Assembly: GCA_003484865.1 (NCBI GenBank)
Contig: DMZT01000337.1
Coordinates: 1-20,684 of the forward strand
Origin: Stenotrophomonas sp.
GTDB taxonomy: Bacteria; Pseudomonadota; Gammaproteobacteria; Xanthomonadales; Xanthomonadaceae
Direction: 5' to 3'
Length of the DNA: 20,684 bases
Shown here: piece after piece, positions 7,678 to 17,875 of the stretch
How the letters are laid out: every line of letters begins with the position of its first letter
How positions within the stretch are numbered: position 1 is the stretch's first letter
The notes under the pieces: model-generated
What the model was told of the DNA's origin: nothing
The model's input: only the letters and a program-made list of their open reading frames with translations
Databases searched by the model: none
Translations under genes and position numbers: made by a program

Positions 7678-9387
7678 ATGCAGATCCCACGCACCCTGAC
7701 CGCCCTCGTCGTCCTGCTCATCGCGGTCGCCGCGTGGCTGCTGTTGGTCGCGCCCCCACCGGGCGTGCACTACTACGAGCCACAGGAGATGGCACCCGCC
7801 ACGTTGGATGCCGACGGCGCACTGCCCACCGCACCACCGACGGCACTGCAATGGCAAGCGGCCAACCAACGCGAACTGGTGAAGTGGCGCGGCCCTTACT
7901 GGCTGCGCTGGCGCTTGCCTGCGCAGCCAGCACACGGCGCGGCCGACCGTGCCCTGCGCATCTCGGTACGCGCCGCCAGCCAGCCCTTCTGGAACGGCCA
8001 GCCCTTGGCCGCCAATGGCACCGTCGGCCGCAACGCGGACGAAGAGCAGCCGGGACAGGTGGACATCATCCGTGTGCTGCCGCCCTCTTCCTCCAGTGGC
8101 ACCGATACGGTGGTGCTGCTCGCCTCCAGCCATCATCAGTGGTTCAAACTGCGGGGCGCGGATGCCTTCGTTGCGGTCGGGCCGGCTGCCTCGATCTACA
8201 GCCTCAACCTTGGACCGTGGTTGATCGCCGCGCTTGCCACGGGGGCGCTGGGTGCGGCCTGCCTCTACTTCCTCGCTGCACAGCGCGGCCGTCCACGGGT
8301 ACCGGGTGCGCGCCTGCTGCTCGCATTGGGGGTCGTCGGCCTTGCGTTGCCCGTCGTCGAAGCATGGCGGCCGCTGGTCGGCTATGGCTATCCGTGGCAC
8401 GGCCCGCGACTGCTCATGCTGCTTCTGCTGCACCTCGCCGCGGCGATCCTGCTGCCGGCTTACCTGGCGCGTCGTTTCGGCGTCGCGGTGCCGAAGACAG
8501 CCCGCGTCGCCTATCTCGCCACACTGCTGGCGCTGGCCGCCTTCGTGCCCAGCTTCGACGGCCGCGGTGCCGCACTCCTGCTGCTCAGCCTGCTGACCTC
8601 CGCCTACGTGCTGCTGCGCGCCCGCGGCGAGCCCGACGAGCGCTGGCCAATCCTGACCCTGGTGGTGGCCGGTGCACTCGCCGTGCCGCTGGCCGGCGGC
8701 ATCTTCCTCGACGGCCCGTACTTCCTGTTCCTGGCCGTGCTGATGGGCTTCCTGCTGATCCGCCACGCCGCCCAACTGCGGACGCTGGACCACCACAACG
8801 CGCAGCTGCGCGAAGAGCGCGCGCGCCTCTCGCTGCAGCTGTTGCAACGGGGCATCCAGCCGCATTGGCTGATGAACACCCTCACCGGCCTGCAGGAACT
8901 GATCGAACAGGCACCGATGCGCGCCAGCCGCCTGGTCGAATCGCTGGCCGAGCAGTTCGACCGCCTGCGCGAGAGCAGCACCCGCCCCAGCGTGCCGCTG
9001 GACGAAGAACTTGCGCTGTGCCGCAACCACCTGGACATCGTCGGGCTCGCGCTGGATCGCCACATCGGCTTCGAGCTCGACGGCGAGCACACGGGCCTGT
9101 GGCTGCCGCCCGGCGTGCTGCATGCGCAGGTCGAGAATGCGCTGACTCATGCAGGAGCCGTCGCGTGTGCCGAGCATCCCTTCCGCCTACGTATCCAACG
9201 CGACGGCGACCGTTGGATGCTGGAACTGCGCAGTGCACGTGGCACTGCCCCACATCGCGGGCAAGGCACGGGCACCCGCTACATCGAGGCAAGCCTGGCC
9301 GCCACCTGCCCCGAGAGCTGGCGCTTTGAACAAGGTCCCGATGGCAACGACTGGTACGGCCGCATGGAGCTGACATGCGCATCCTGA
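7678..9387 (+). CDS. LytS/YehU-type membrane sensor histidine kinase
   Basis: Inner-membrane kinase of 569 residues with the His_kinase (LytS) fold. TM1 spans about 8-26; a periplasmic beta-rich region (about 30-175, PYWLRWRLP...FWNGQPL) looks like a jelly-roll sensor of the 7TMR-DISMED2 kind. About six membrane helices follow (180-362), then a short coiled coil and the LytS signature QRGIQPHWLMNTL with phospho-acceptor H396. The ATPase part has N487 in VENALTHAG and a reduced G box (GQGTGTRYIEASL). In standard LytS kinases the first motif is PHFLFN, here PHWLMN. The ATG at 7678 begins directly before TM1. The gene overlaps its LytTR regulator by 13 bp, so they form one operon. Confidence 0.92.
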   Translation: MQIPRTLTALVVLLIAVAAWLLLVAPPPGVHYYEPQEMAPATLDADGALPTAPPTALQWQAANQRELVKWRGPYWLRWRLPAQPAHGAADRALRISVRAASQPFWNGQPLAANGTVGRNADEEQPGQVDIIRVLPPSSSSGTDTVVLLASSHHQWFKLRGADAFVAVGPAASIYSLNLGPWLIAALATGALGAACLYFLAAQRGRPRVPGARLLLALGVVGLALPVVEAWRPLVGYGYPWHGPRLLMLLLLHLAAAILLPAYLARRFGVAVPKTARVAYLATLLALAAFVPSFDGRGAALLLLSLLTSAYVLLRARGEPDERWPILTLVVAGALAVPLAGGIFLDGPYFLFLAVLMGFLLIRHAAQLRTLDHHNAQLREERARLSLQLLQRGIQPHWLMNTLTGLQELIEQAPMRASRLVESLAEQFDRLRESSTRPSVPLDEELALCRNHLDIVGLALDRHIGFELDGEHTGLWLPPGVLHAQVENALTHAGAVACAEHPFRLRIQRDGDRWMLELRSARGTAPHRGQGTGTRYIEASLAATCPESWRFEQGPDGNDWYGRMELTCAS

Positions 9388-10076
9388 TCGTCGAGGACGA
9401 ACTGCTGGTCCGCCAGCGGCTGCTGCGGATGTGCACCGAACTGGCCGGCAGCCGCGCCCGATTCGATGCCGTGGCCGACCTGGACGCCGCCGGTGACCGG
9501 CTGCAGCGCAGCGTGTATGACGGCCTGCTGCTGGATTTGAATCTGGGGGGCGAGGATGGCTTCGACCTGCTGAAGCGCGTGGTCGCTGGTCGCTATCACT
9601 GCGTGGTGGTTTCCGCGCATCGGGAGCGGGCGCTGCAGGCGTTTGAGCATGGGGTGCTGGATTTCGTGCCGAAGCCTTTCTCACGCGAAAGACTGGGGCA
9701 AGCGCTGGAGCGGCTGCTGGATGTTGGGCGGTATCGGTCCGGGGCGGCGCGTTACCTGGGCATCTGGCATGCGCAGGGGACGGCGATGGTGGAGCTGGCC
9801 GATGTGCTTTGGATTCGTGCTGATGGGGACTACAGCGAAGTACGTATGCGCGATGGGCGGAGTGAGCTGCATGACAAGTCGCTGGCGAGTATTACTGCCG
9901 TGCTACCGCCGGACTTTGTACGTTGCCATCGGTCGTATCTGGTCAATCTGACGCATGTGCGGACGTTGCATGCTGCGTCAGGGAGCCGTTACTGGTTGGT
10001 GTTGAATGATGGGGCTGAGGTGCCGGTGGGGCGGGCGTTTGTTGAGGACGTGCGCGGGGAGCTTGGGTCGATATAA
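9375..10076 (+). CDS. LytTR-family response regulator
   Basis: Response regulator of 233 residues. The receiver domain (1-118) has E7/D8, phosphoacceptor D54 (LLLDLNLGGEDG), S80 and K100 (PKPF). The LytTR DNA-binding domain (about 130-230) shows ADVLWIRADGDYSEVRM, the HDKSL turn, FVRCHRSYLVNLTHV and a final VPVGRAF strand. These domains bind paired direct repeats rather than classical helix-turn-helix palindromes. GGAG lies 5 bases before the ATG, inside the kinase gene. The second half of the gene uses more A/T in third positions than the neighbours. The target may be the divergent hydrolase or self-regulation; the sequence does not decide this. Confidence 0.95.
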   Translation: MRILIVEDELLVRQRLLRMCTELAGSRARFDAVADLDAAGDRLQRSVYDGLLLDLNLGGEDGFDLLKRVVAGRYHCVVVSAHRERALQAFEHGVLDFVPKPFSRERLGQALERLLDVGRYRSGAARYLGIWHAQGTAMVELADVLWIRADGDYSEVRMRDGRSELHDKSLASITAVLPPDFVRCHRSYLVNLTHVRTLHAASGSRYWLVLNDGAEVPVGRAFVEDVRGELGSI

Positions 10077-10096
10077 GCGCTTTCCACCCAGCCCGC

Positions 10097-11696
<1,600 letters not shown>

Positions 11697-11741
11697 GGCG
11701 CCAATCTACGCCCCCCAAACACATTCTTGCAGAGGCATAAT

Positions 11742-11760
11742 CGGATATCGCTTATATCCG
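11742..11760. promoter_or_regulatory. Perfect 7-5-7 inverted repeat, likely LysR operator
   Basis: CGGATAT-CGCTT-ATATCCG is a perfect inverted repeat in the 74-bp gap between flavodoxin (start 11696) and LysR (start 11771). It stands 10 bp from the LysR start and 45 bp from the flavodoxin start. LysR regulators typically bind such AT-rich dyads in their divergent promoters. The left ten bases (CGGATATCGC) recur with one change at 16156-16165. Confidence 0.65.
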
Positions 11761-11770
11761 GTGCGCATCA

Positions 11771-12664
11771 ATGAGCGTAGACAATTACGACCAGTTGGCC
11801 ATGTTCGTCCTGGTGGCGCGGGAGCGCAGCTTTACCCGGGCTGCCGCCCAGCTGGGCATGTCCCAGCCGGCCCTGAGCCGATCGATGCGTCAGCTGGAAG
11901 AGCGCCTGGGTGTGCGCCTGCTTGCCCGGACCACGCGCAGTGTTTCGCCCACCGAAGCCGGAGAGCAACTGCTGCGGGTGATTTCACCGCGCTTCGAGGA
12001 AATCGACACGGAGCTCGCCCAGCTCAACGCTTACCGCGACAAGCCCGCCGGTCGCCTGCGCATCACGGCGGGTGAGCATGCCGCGCTCACCGTGATGCAG
12101 CCGGTACTGGGCAAACTGCTGCCGGCCAATCCCGACCTGAACATCGAGGTGATCGTCGACTACGGACTGACCGACATCGTGGCCGAGGGCTTCGACGCCG
12201 GTATCCGCATGGGTGAGCAGGTGGCCAAGGATATGATCGCCGTGCGCGTGGGGCCGGACCTGCGCATGGCAGTGGTCGCATCGCCTGCCTATTTCCAGCA
12301 CCATCCGAAGCCGAAATCACCGCACGACCTCACCCAGCACAACTGCATCACCATCCGCCTCCCGACCCACGGTGGCATTTTCGCGTGGGAGTTCGAGAAG
12401 AAGGGACAGGAGCTGAAAGTACGGGTGGAAGGCCAACTGGTATTCAACAACATCGCCCTGCGCCTGGGTGCCGCGCTGGAGGGGCTGGGACTGGCCTACA
12501 TGCCCGAGGATCTGGTGCGCGCCCATGTGCAGGCGGGCACCCTGGTTCACGTCCTGCAGGACTGGTGCCCCTCCTTCCCCGGCTACCACCTGTACTACCC
12601 CAGTCGCAGGCAGTCGTCACCGGCGTTCACCGTGCTGCGTGATGCGTTGCGCTATCGGGATTGA
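11771..12664 (+). CDS. LysR-family transcriptional regulator
   Basis: Regulator of 297 residues. The winged helix-turn-helix (about 5-64) has the family signature ERSFTRAAAQLGMSQPALSRSMRQLEERLGVRLLARTTRSV, and an intact LysR substrate-binding domain (about 92-295) follows. It belongs to the CrgA/DsdC-like subgroup with RITAGEHAA after the linker. There is no strong Shine-Dalgarno. It is divergent from flavodoxin-aldo/keto reductase and meets the second aldo/keto reductase tail-to-tail with only 3 bp between them. The dyad at 11742-11760 is the natural autoregulatory site, and related sites stand before the two operons on its other side, so it is the likely regulator of the whole 10.1-17.4 kb cluster. 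The inducer is unknown. Confidence 0.95.
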   Translation: MSVDNYDQLAMFVLVARERSFTRAAAQLGMSQPALSRSMRQLEERLGVRLLARTTRSVSPTEAGEQLLRVISPRFEEIDTELAQLNAYRDKPAGRLRITAGEHAALTVMQPVLGKLLPANPDLNIEVIVDYGLTDIVAEGFDAGIRMGEQVAKDMIAVRVGPDLRMAVVASPAYFQHHPKPKSPHDLTQHNCITIRLPTHGGIFAWEFEKKGQELKVRVEGQLVFNNIALRLGAALEGLGLAYMPEDLVRAHVQAGTLVHVLQDWCPSFPGYHLYYPSRRQSSPAFTVLRDALRYRD

Positions 12665-12667
12665 GCG

Positions 12668-13810
<1,143 letters not shown>

Positions 13811-13833
13811 TGGGGTCTCCATGTGGGGCGCTG

Positions 13834-14988
13834 TCAGGGCCCGGGTGCCGGGGTCTGTTCCAGTGCCTGCACTGCGCGAGCGGATGCGGCTGCGTAGCCG
13901 CTGTGGGCCAGCAGTTGGGCCAGGTGCTGCAACTGTGCGCGGCTGAGGCCCACGCGCTGGCTGGCCGCCATGTGCGAGCGCAACTGCGCCTCCACGCCGG
14001 GCATCACTGCCAGCGCGCCAACCGTGGCCAGTTCACGGCTCTGCCAGTCCAGGTTGTCGCGCTCGAAGATGTCGCCGAACAGGTGCGTCTGCAGGTACTG
14101 GTTGATGATCGGGGCGAAGTCCATGAGCGGCCCGGTCACCGGGGCGCCGGAGATCCGGGTCTGGTTGGCGGTGCCCACCGCGCGCAGCGCGTCGCCCACG
14201 GGAACGTTCCTGGTGGGCGGCTGCCCGGGTGCAGTGGCGACGCCCTGCGCTTGACGTACGCGCACCACCTCCATCAGCTCGCCCAAGGCATTGAGGCTCT
14301 TCGGGAAACCCGCATAGGCATACAGCTGCACGAGCACTTCCTTGGTCTCACTCAGCGTCAGCCCTGCATCCAGTCCCCGGCGCAACGCGGCAGTGAGCTG
14401 CGGCATGTCGCTGCTGGCGGCGGCGGCCGCAATCAGCGGGATCGCCTGCTGCCTGGGCGAAAGCGGCCCGGCAACGGGAGCGACGATGCCTGCTGATGCC
14501 TCGCGATACTGGTCATCACTGACCTTCTCCAGCCACGCCACCGACTTGCCGTCTGCTACCCCGGTCACGGCAAGGTGGGTCATTGCGCTGTGGGGCGCGG
14601 CGCCGTGCCAATGCTTGACCCCGGCAGGACACACCACCACATCCCCGGCGTGTATCTGCTGCACCGGCTTACCCCATTCCTGGGTCAGCCCAACGCCGGA
14701 GGTAACCACCAGTCGCTGACCGGAGGGGTGCGTGTGCCAGGCCGAGCGCGCACCCGGTTCGAAGCTGACGTATGCGGAAGAGACGTGCACCTGCTCGTCC
14801 GCCGGGAACAGCGGATCTACCCGCACCTTGCCGACGAAGGTCGCTGCCGGACCGGCAACGGACGACTGCGTTCCCGCTCGGGTGATCTGCTGCGTAGGTG
14901 TTTCGACGGCGCCAGCGAATGGTGCCGCCACGCTCAATGCCGCGCCAAGCAGCGCCGTCTGCGCGGTTGATTTACGAGGCGCGCTCAT
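13834..14988 (-). CDS. Exported cupin plus tandem carboxymuconolactone-decarboxylase-like fusion
   Basis: Predicted periplasmic protein of 384 residues. A Sec-type signal (1-27, ending FAGA) is followed by a cupin barrel (about 50-145) with likely metal ligands H85, H87, Q91 and H126 (WHTHPSGQ and GVKHWHG). Two CMD-like helical units follow: about 178-245 (LTLSETKEVLVQLYAYAGFPKSLNALGEL) and about 293-372 (DWQSRELATVGALAVMPGVEAQLRSHM). Neither unit contains the CxxC pair of AhpD-type peroxidases, so a lyase, decarboxylase or structural role is more likely than peroxide reduction. The start ATG overlaps the hydrolase stop (ATGA), so translation is coupled. Cupin/CMD fusions exist in proteobacteria, often annotated as CMD-family, with unknown substrate. 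Confidence 0.9.
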   Translation of the reverse strand: MSAPRKSTAQTALLGAALSVAAPFAGAVETPTQQITRAGTQSSVAGPAATFVGKVRVDPLFPADEQVHVSSAYVSFEPGARSAWHTHPSGQRLVVTSGVGLTQEWGKPVQQIHAGDVVVCPAGVKHWHGAAPHSAMTHLAVTGVADGKSVAWLEKVSDDQYREASAGIVAPVAGPLSPRQQAIPLIAAAAASSDMPQLTAALRRGLDAGLTLSETKEVLVQLYAYAGFPKSLNALGELMEVVRVRQAQGVATAPGQPPTRNVPVGDALRAVGTANQTRISGAPVTGPLMDFAPIINQYLQTHLFGDIFERDNLDWQSRELATVGALAVMPGVEAQLRSHMAASQRVGLSRAQLQHLAQLLAHSGYAAASARAVQALEQTPAPGP

Positions 14989-16043
14989 GGCGCAAGCGTC
15001 CGGCCGTAGAACGTGGTCAGCGAGGCGACGGCGGCGTCCACGTATTTCGGCACCCAGTAGGTTTCGATATGCGTAGCGCCGTCCAGCAGCACCAGTTGTT
15101 TGTCGGCGGTACCGGTCGCCTTGGCGAAAGCGTCCTGGGTCATGTACAGGCTGTCAGCCTTGCTACCGGCAATCATCAGCAGCGGCTGGTTGATGAGCTC
15201 GATCTGGTCGGTGGCGTCCCAACGCATCAGGTCCAGCAGGCTGCTGGTCGCATAGCGGAAGGTGGCGTTGGGATGGGCGTGCGTCTTCCAGTAGTACGCA
15301 TAACCTTGCCGATACAGATCGAAGGGAAGCGTGGCGATCTGCGCGTCGGTGAGGTTGGCGTCGCCGGAGTACAGCACTTCGCCGCCGGCGGCTTCCTGTG
15401 CTCGCGCATTGGAAGCCTGCTGCAGGCGCTGCTGGATCGTGTCCAGCTGCGAGTCGGCATAGCCGTTGCGGCGCACCCGGCCGGAGTTGAACATGCTGAT
15501 CGTGGCTACGGCCATGAACCGCTTGTCGGTCTGCGCGGCCGCCAACGAATAGCCGCCGCCGCCACAGATGCCCAGCAGACCCAGGCGCGTAGTGTCGACC
15601 CAGGGGAATCGACTGATGAAGTCCGCCATGCCGTGGATGTCTTCGATGCGGTGTGAAGGCATGTCCACGCTGCGCGGCTGGCCGCCACTCGCGCCCTGAT
15701 AGGCCGCATCGGCGGTAATGGCGATGTAGCCCTGCTCGGCCAAACGCTGCGCGTACAGGCCGGCCACCTGCTCCTTGACCCCACCATTGGGGTGGGCAAC
15801 CACGATGGTCGGGTATTTCCGTGCGGCATCGAAGTTGGCCGGCGTGTAGAAGTTTGCCGCGATCTCGATTCCATTCAGCGGATAGGACACCGAGTGGACG
15901 TTGACCTCGCTGGGCACATTCCGTGTGATCGCACCTTCGTAGGCCAATTTGAAGGGGTTGAGCTTGTAGTCGGCGGCGGACGTGTTGCCTGCCGCCAAGC
16001 CAAGGGACATCGCCAACAGCGTGGCGTGCACGATGTGCTTCAT
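14985..16043 (-). CDS. Exported dienelactone-hydrolase-like protein with Cys nucleophile
   Basis: Alpha/beta-hydrolase of 352 residues. A Sec signal peptide (about 1-23, NTSA end) precedes the fold. The nucleophile elbow is GICGGGGY with Cys160 in place of Ser, as in dienelactone hydrolases (GxCxG), with acid D297 (AGSKADSLYM) and base H325 (GATHIETYW). HPNGG (84-88) supplies the oxyanion hole. Cys-type hydrolases of this group open lactones. GGGAG lies 9 bases before the ATG at 16043. It is the first gene of the operon with cupin/CMD and Tat aldo/keto reductase, transcribed from the promoter region holding the palindrome at 16159-16182. Substrate unknown; an acyl-ester or xylan-esterase-like role is an alternative. 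Confidence 0.9.
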   Translation of the reverse strand: MKHIVHATLLAMSLGLAAGNTSAADYKLNPFKLAYEGAITRNVPSEVNVHSVSYPLNGIEIAANFYTPANFDAARKYPTIVVAHPNGGVKEQVAGLYAQRLAEQGYIAITADAAYQGASGGQPRSVDMPSHRIEDIHGMADFISRFPWVDTTRLGLLGICGGGGYSLAAAQTDKRFMAVATISMFNSGRVRRNGYADSQLDTIQQRLQQASNARAQEAAGGEVLYSGDANLTDAQIATLPFDLYRQGYAYYWKTHAHPNATFRYATSSLLDLMRWDATDQIELINQPLLMIAGSKADSLYMTQDAFAKATGTADKQLVLLDGATHIETYWVPKYVDAAVASLTTFYGRTLAP

Positions 16044-16155
16044 TCAACTGCTCCCAGTGTGGACGTTACCCCGGCCGGTGCATGTGGCGCGCCCACGTTG
16101 GCGGGGATCAGGCGTAAAACTAACCGCCGTGCACTCATAGAAAAAGAGCATCAGC

Positions 16156-16182
16156 CGGATATCACTCATGCATGAATGATAT
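16156..16182. promoter_or_regulatory. 24-bp near-perfect palindrome upstream of the hydrolase-cupin/CMD-AKR operon
   Basis: Arm ATATCACTCATG (16159-16170) faces CATGAATGATAT (16171-16182); the arms are perfect complements except at one position. The upstream bases make CGGATATCAC (16156-16165), nine of ten matching the LysR-promoter dyad. It lies 115 bp upstream of the hydrolase start at 16043, in the 214-bp gap after the esterase gene. The gap also has a direct repeat CATGGCGC (16207-16214, 16226-16233). Confidence 0.6.
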
Positions 16183-16257
16183 GAATCTGGCGGGCGACGC
16201 AGCCGCCATGGCGCCACACGCCTTTCATGGCGCGATCAATGCACGAGGCAATCCGGC

Positions 16258-17352
16258 TCAATGATCCAGATTCTTCTTCGCCAGAAACCCGCTCACCAGA
16301 TCGGCGATCTGGACGTTGTTGAGGTCCGAGAACAAGAAGTGGCTGTTGCCACGGATTCCCATGTCCGGCAAATGTATCAGGGTCACGTCCCCACCCTGCC
16401 GATTGACGGCGTCGCGCCAGGCGCGCGCCATTTCCAAGCGTGCCCGCCAGCTGTCCTGCGCGGGCAGGTCAACGGGCTTGTCAGGGATGTTGTCGCCATA
16501 CAGCACCAGAATGGGAATCCGCGTCAGCGCCTTGAACGCTTCGGGCGAAACCACCGCCGGTGCGACCGTATCGAATGCACTGGGAATCGGCGCCGGCGCG
16601 TCGTTTTTGGCAAATACGAAACTGCTGCCAGGCTCGAAGGCGACGATGGCGCGCACATTCGGGCTTTTTATCGCCGTCATCCAGCCAGGGCCACCCGCCT
16701 GCGAATGGGTAAACAGGATGGCAGGACCGGTCTTCTGCAGCACGGCAGCTACTCCGTCGGAGACCAGCCCGAGGTCGAACGGCCCCGTGTTCGGCGTGAC
16801 CGAACGGAAAAACTGGTCAAGCGTCGCCTCCCCTGTCGGAAATTGACTGCCACCGAAGTACGTTGGCCAGAGGCCAATTCGGAACTGGTTGAACCACATC
16901 TGATCGTCTGCCACAGGCTTCAGCGTGGACTCGACGATGCTTCGGCCGGCTTTGCCTCGCCGTGGCTGATCGATCAGGTAGGTAGTGAAGCGACGACGCA
17001 GGAACAGATTCTGGAAGCCCTCGCGCCCATCGGCCGTCGTTTCCCAACTTTTGGACGACTGGCCCGCACCGTGCCACATCACAATCGGCAGCGAACGCGC
17101 ATTCACCGGCGTCTGGTAGAAGGCATAGGCGTGATCACCGTGGTAGCTCTGGCCCTGCGGATTGGACGGCTTCAACGGATCGAACGTGCCAGGTTCCGTC
17201 TTTTCCATGCCACCCGCGAGGAAACTCCCCTGCGCCTCGATCTGCAGTGGCTCGTTGGCCATGGCGGCCGTGGAACAGAGGGAAACCGCCATCCAGATCA
17301 GCGTGGAGGGAAAGCCAGGCACCAGAGTGCGAAGGCGGGTGCGTGTCTGCAT
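16258..17352 (-). CDS. Exported alpha/beta-hydrolase (esterase-like)
   Basis: Predicted periplasmic or secreted hydrolase of 364 residues. The Sec signal covers about 1-32 (AAMA end). An oxyanion motif MWHGAGQ (92-98) and an IDQPRRGKAG turn (127-136) lead to the nucleophile elbow THSQAGG with S217. E240 (VAFEPG) or D287 (LYGDN) may be the acid and H338 (RGNSHFLF) the base. The sequence recalls the esterase-713-type alpha/beta hydrolases, but the substrate cannot be named. GGAG lies 8 bases before the ATG. It is a separate unit from the downstream operon but carries the same 16-base operator fragment upstream at 17422-17437, suggesting joint control. Confidence 0.88.
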   Translation of the reverse strand: MQTRTRLRTLVPGFPSTLIWMAVSLCSTAAMANEPLQIEAQGSFLAGGMEKTEPGTFDPLKPSNPQGQSYHGDHAYAFYQTPVNARSLPIVMWHGAGQSSKSWETTADGREGFQNLFLRRRFTTYLIDQPRRGKAGRSIVESTLKPVADDQMWFNQFRIGLWPTYFGGSQFPTGEATLDQFFRSVTPNTGPFDLGLVSDGVAAVLQKTGPAILFTHSQAGGPGWMTAIKSPNVRAIVAFEPGSSFVFAKNDAPAPIPSAFDTVAPAVVSPEAFKALTRIPILVLYGDNIPDKPVDLPAQDSWRARLEMARAWRDAVNRQGGDVTLIHLPDMGIRGNSHFLFSDLNNVQIADLVSGFLAKKNLDH

Positions 17353-17847
17353 GGGTCACTCCGTGACAGATTGTCAGGGAAATCTACCGTCGGGGCCATG
17401 CTGGAAGAAGCGCGCACACGCATATCACTCATGCATGGGGGGTATATATGCCATATCTACGGCATGACAGTGGCCAGCAGATGCACATCGTCGAGCGATA
17501 TCTTCAACAAGGCGACCTCGTAAGCGGGGCAGCGAGCTGGGCGCGCCGGGCATTCGCGATTGGTCAGCGCGGCAAAGGAGGCGCATGTCGGCTTCCGGCC
17601 AGGAGCAGTCGTCGCGAAACGTAAGCCGAAGGTGGCCTAGTCGAGCTTTATCGAGGAAGCCAGATCACCCTTTGTTGACACTTCAGCAAAGGCAGTCTCG
17701 GTTCCAGCCGGTAGTGGCACTCGCATCCCGAATCTGAGCTGTCTCGGGTTCGCTAAATATCTGGAGCGGAAGTCGTCGCCGGTACGGCGCGAACCAGCAT
17801 CCGATCGGCAAGGGCCCGGACGGGGCGATGCCGCCCGGGCAGTGGCG
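17353..17847. other. Gene-poor stretch upstream of the esterase gene
   Basis: No convincing intact gene lies here. The segment next to the esterase contains the shared operator fragment (17419-17437) and an inverted pair ATGCC (17448-17452) and GGCAT (17461-17465) around TATATATG, which could belong to its promoter. From about 17580 to 17760 the base composition drops and third-position G/C bias disappears in every frame. A coding-like tail begins near 17738 on the plus strand and is listed separately. Confidence 0.6.
17419..17437. promoter_or_regulatory. Operator fragment shared with the hydrolase operon promoter
   Basis: ATATCACTCATGCATG (17422-17437) is identical to 16159-16174, and CG two bases further out is also kept, giving CGCATATCAC against CGGATATCAC. 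Here the second palindrome arm has decayed to GGGGGTAT. The site lies 69 bp upstream of the esterase start at 17352, in the same orientation relative to its gene as the other copy. Confidence 0.55.
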
Positions 17848-17875
17848 TTACCTGCTGGTCGGCGAGAAGTTCTGA
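17738..17875 (+). pseudogene. Orphan C-terminal coding tail, no start
   Basis: After an in-frame TGA at 17735 the plus strand is open to the TGA at 17873. From about 17762 the frame has very high G/C in third positions and protein-like composition ending PPGQWRYLLVGEKF. No start codon with ribosome binding site is visible, and the tail overlaps the 3' end of the CPBP gene by 28 bp. It looks like the end of a gene whose front was lost when lower-GC DNA was joined at about 17750. I do not recognise the family, and a chance open frame cannot be excluded. Confidence 0.3.

Noticed and set aside
7519..9177. Minus-strand open frame extending the exported hydrolase upstream to 9177 (over 1000 residues in total)
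   Set aside because: The extension is antisense to the LytS-like kinase, has Gln/Ala/Arg-rich composition typical of shadow frames in GC-rich DNA, and the ATG at 7518 has its own GGAG site and signal peptide.
17585..17734. 49-codon open frame with a strong AAAGGAGG site before ATG
   Set aside because: Spacing to the ATG is short, codon use is unlike the genome, and the sequence resembles the intergenic repeat near 19280; it is probably spurious.
17637..17760. Minus-strand tail ending GDLASSIKLD that reads like a protein C-terminus
   Set aside because: It has no start of its own, is continuous only through a frame antisense to other sequence, and lacks codon bias; it was not called.
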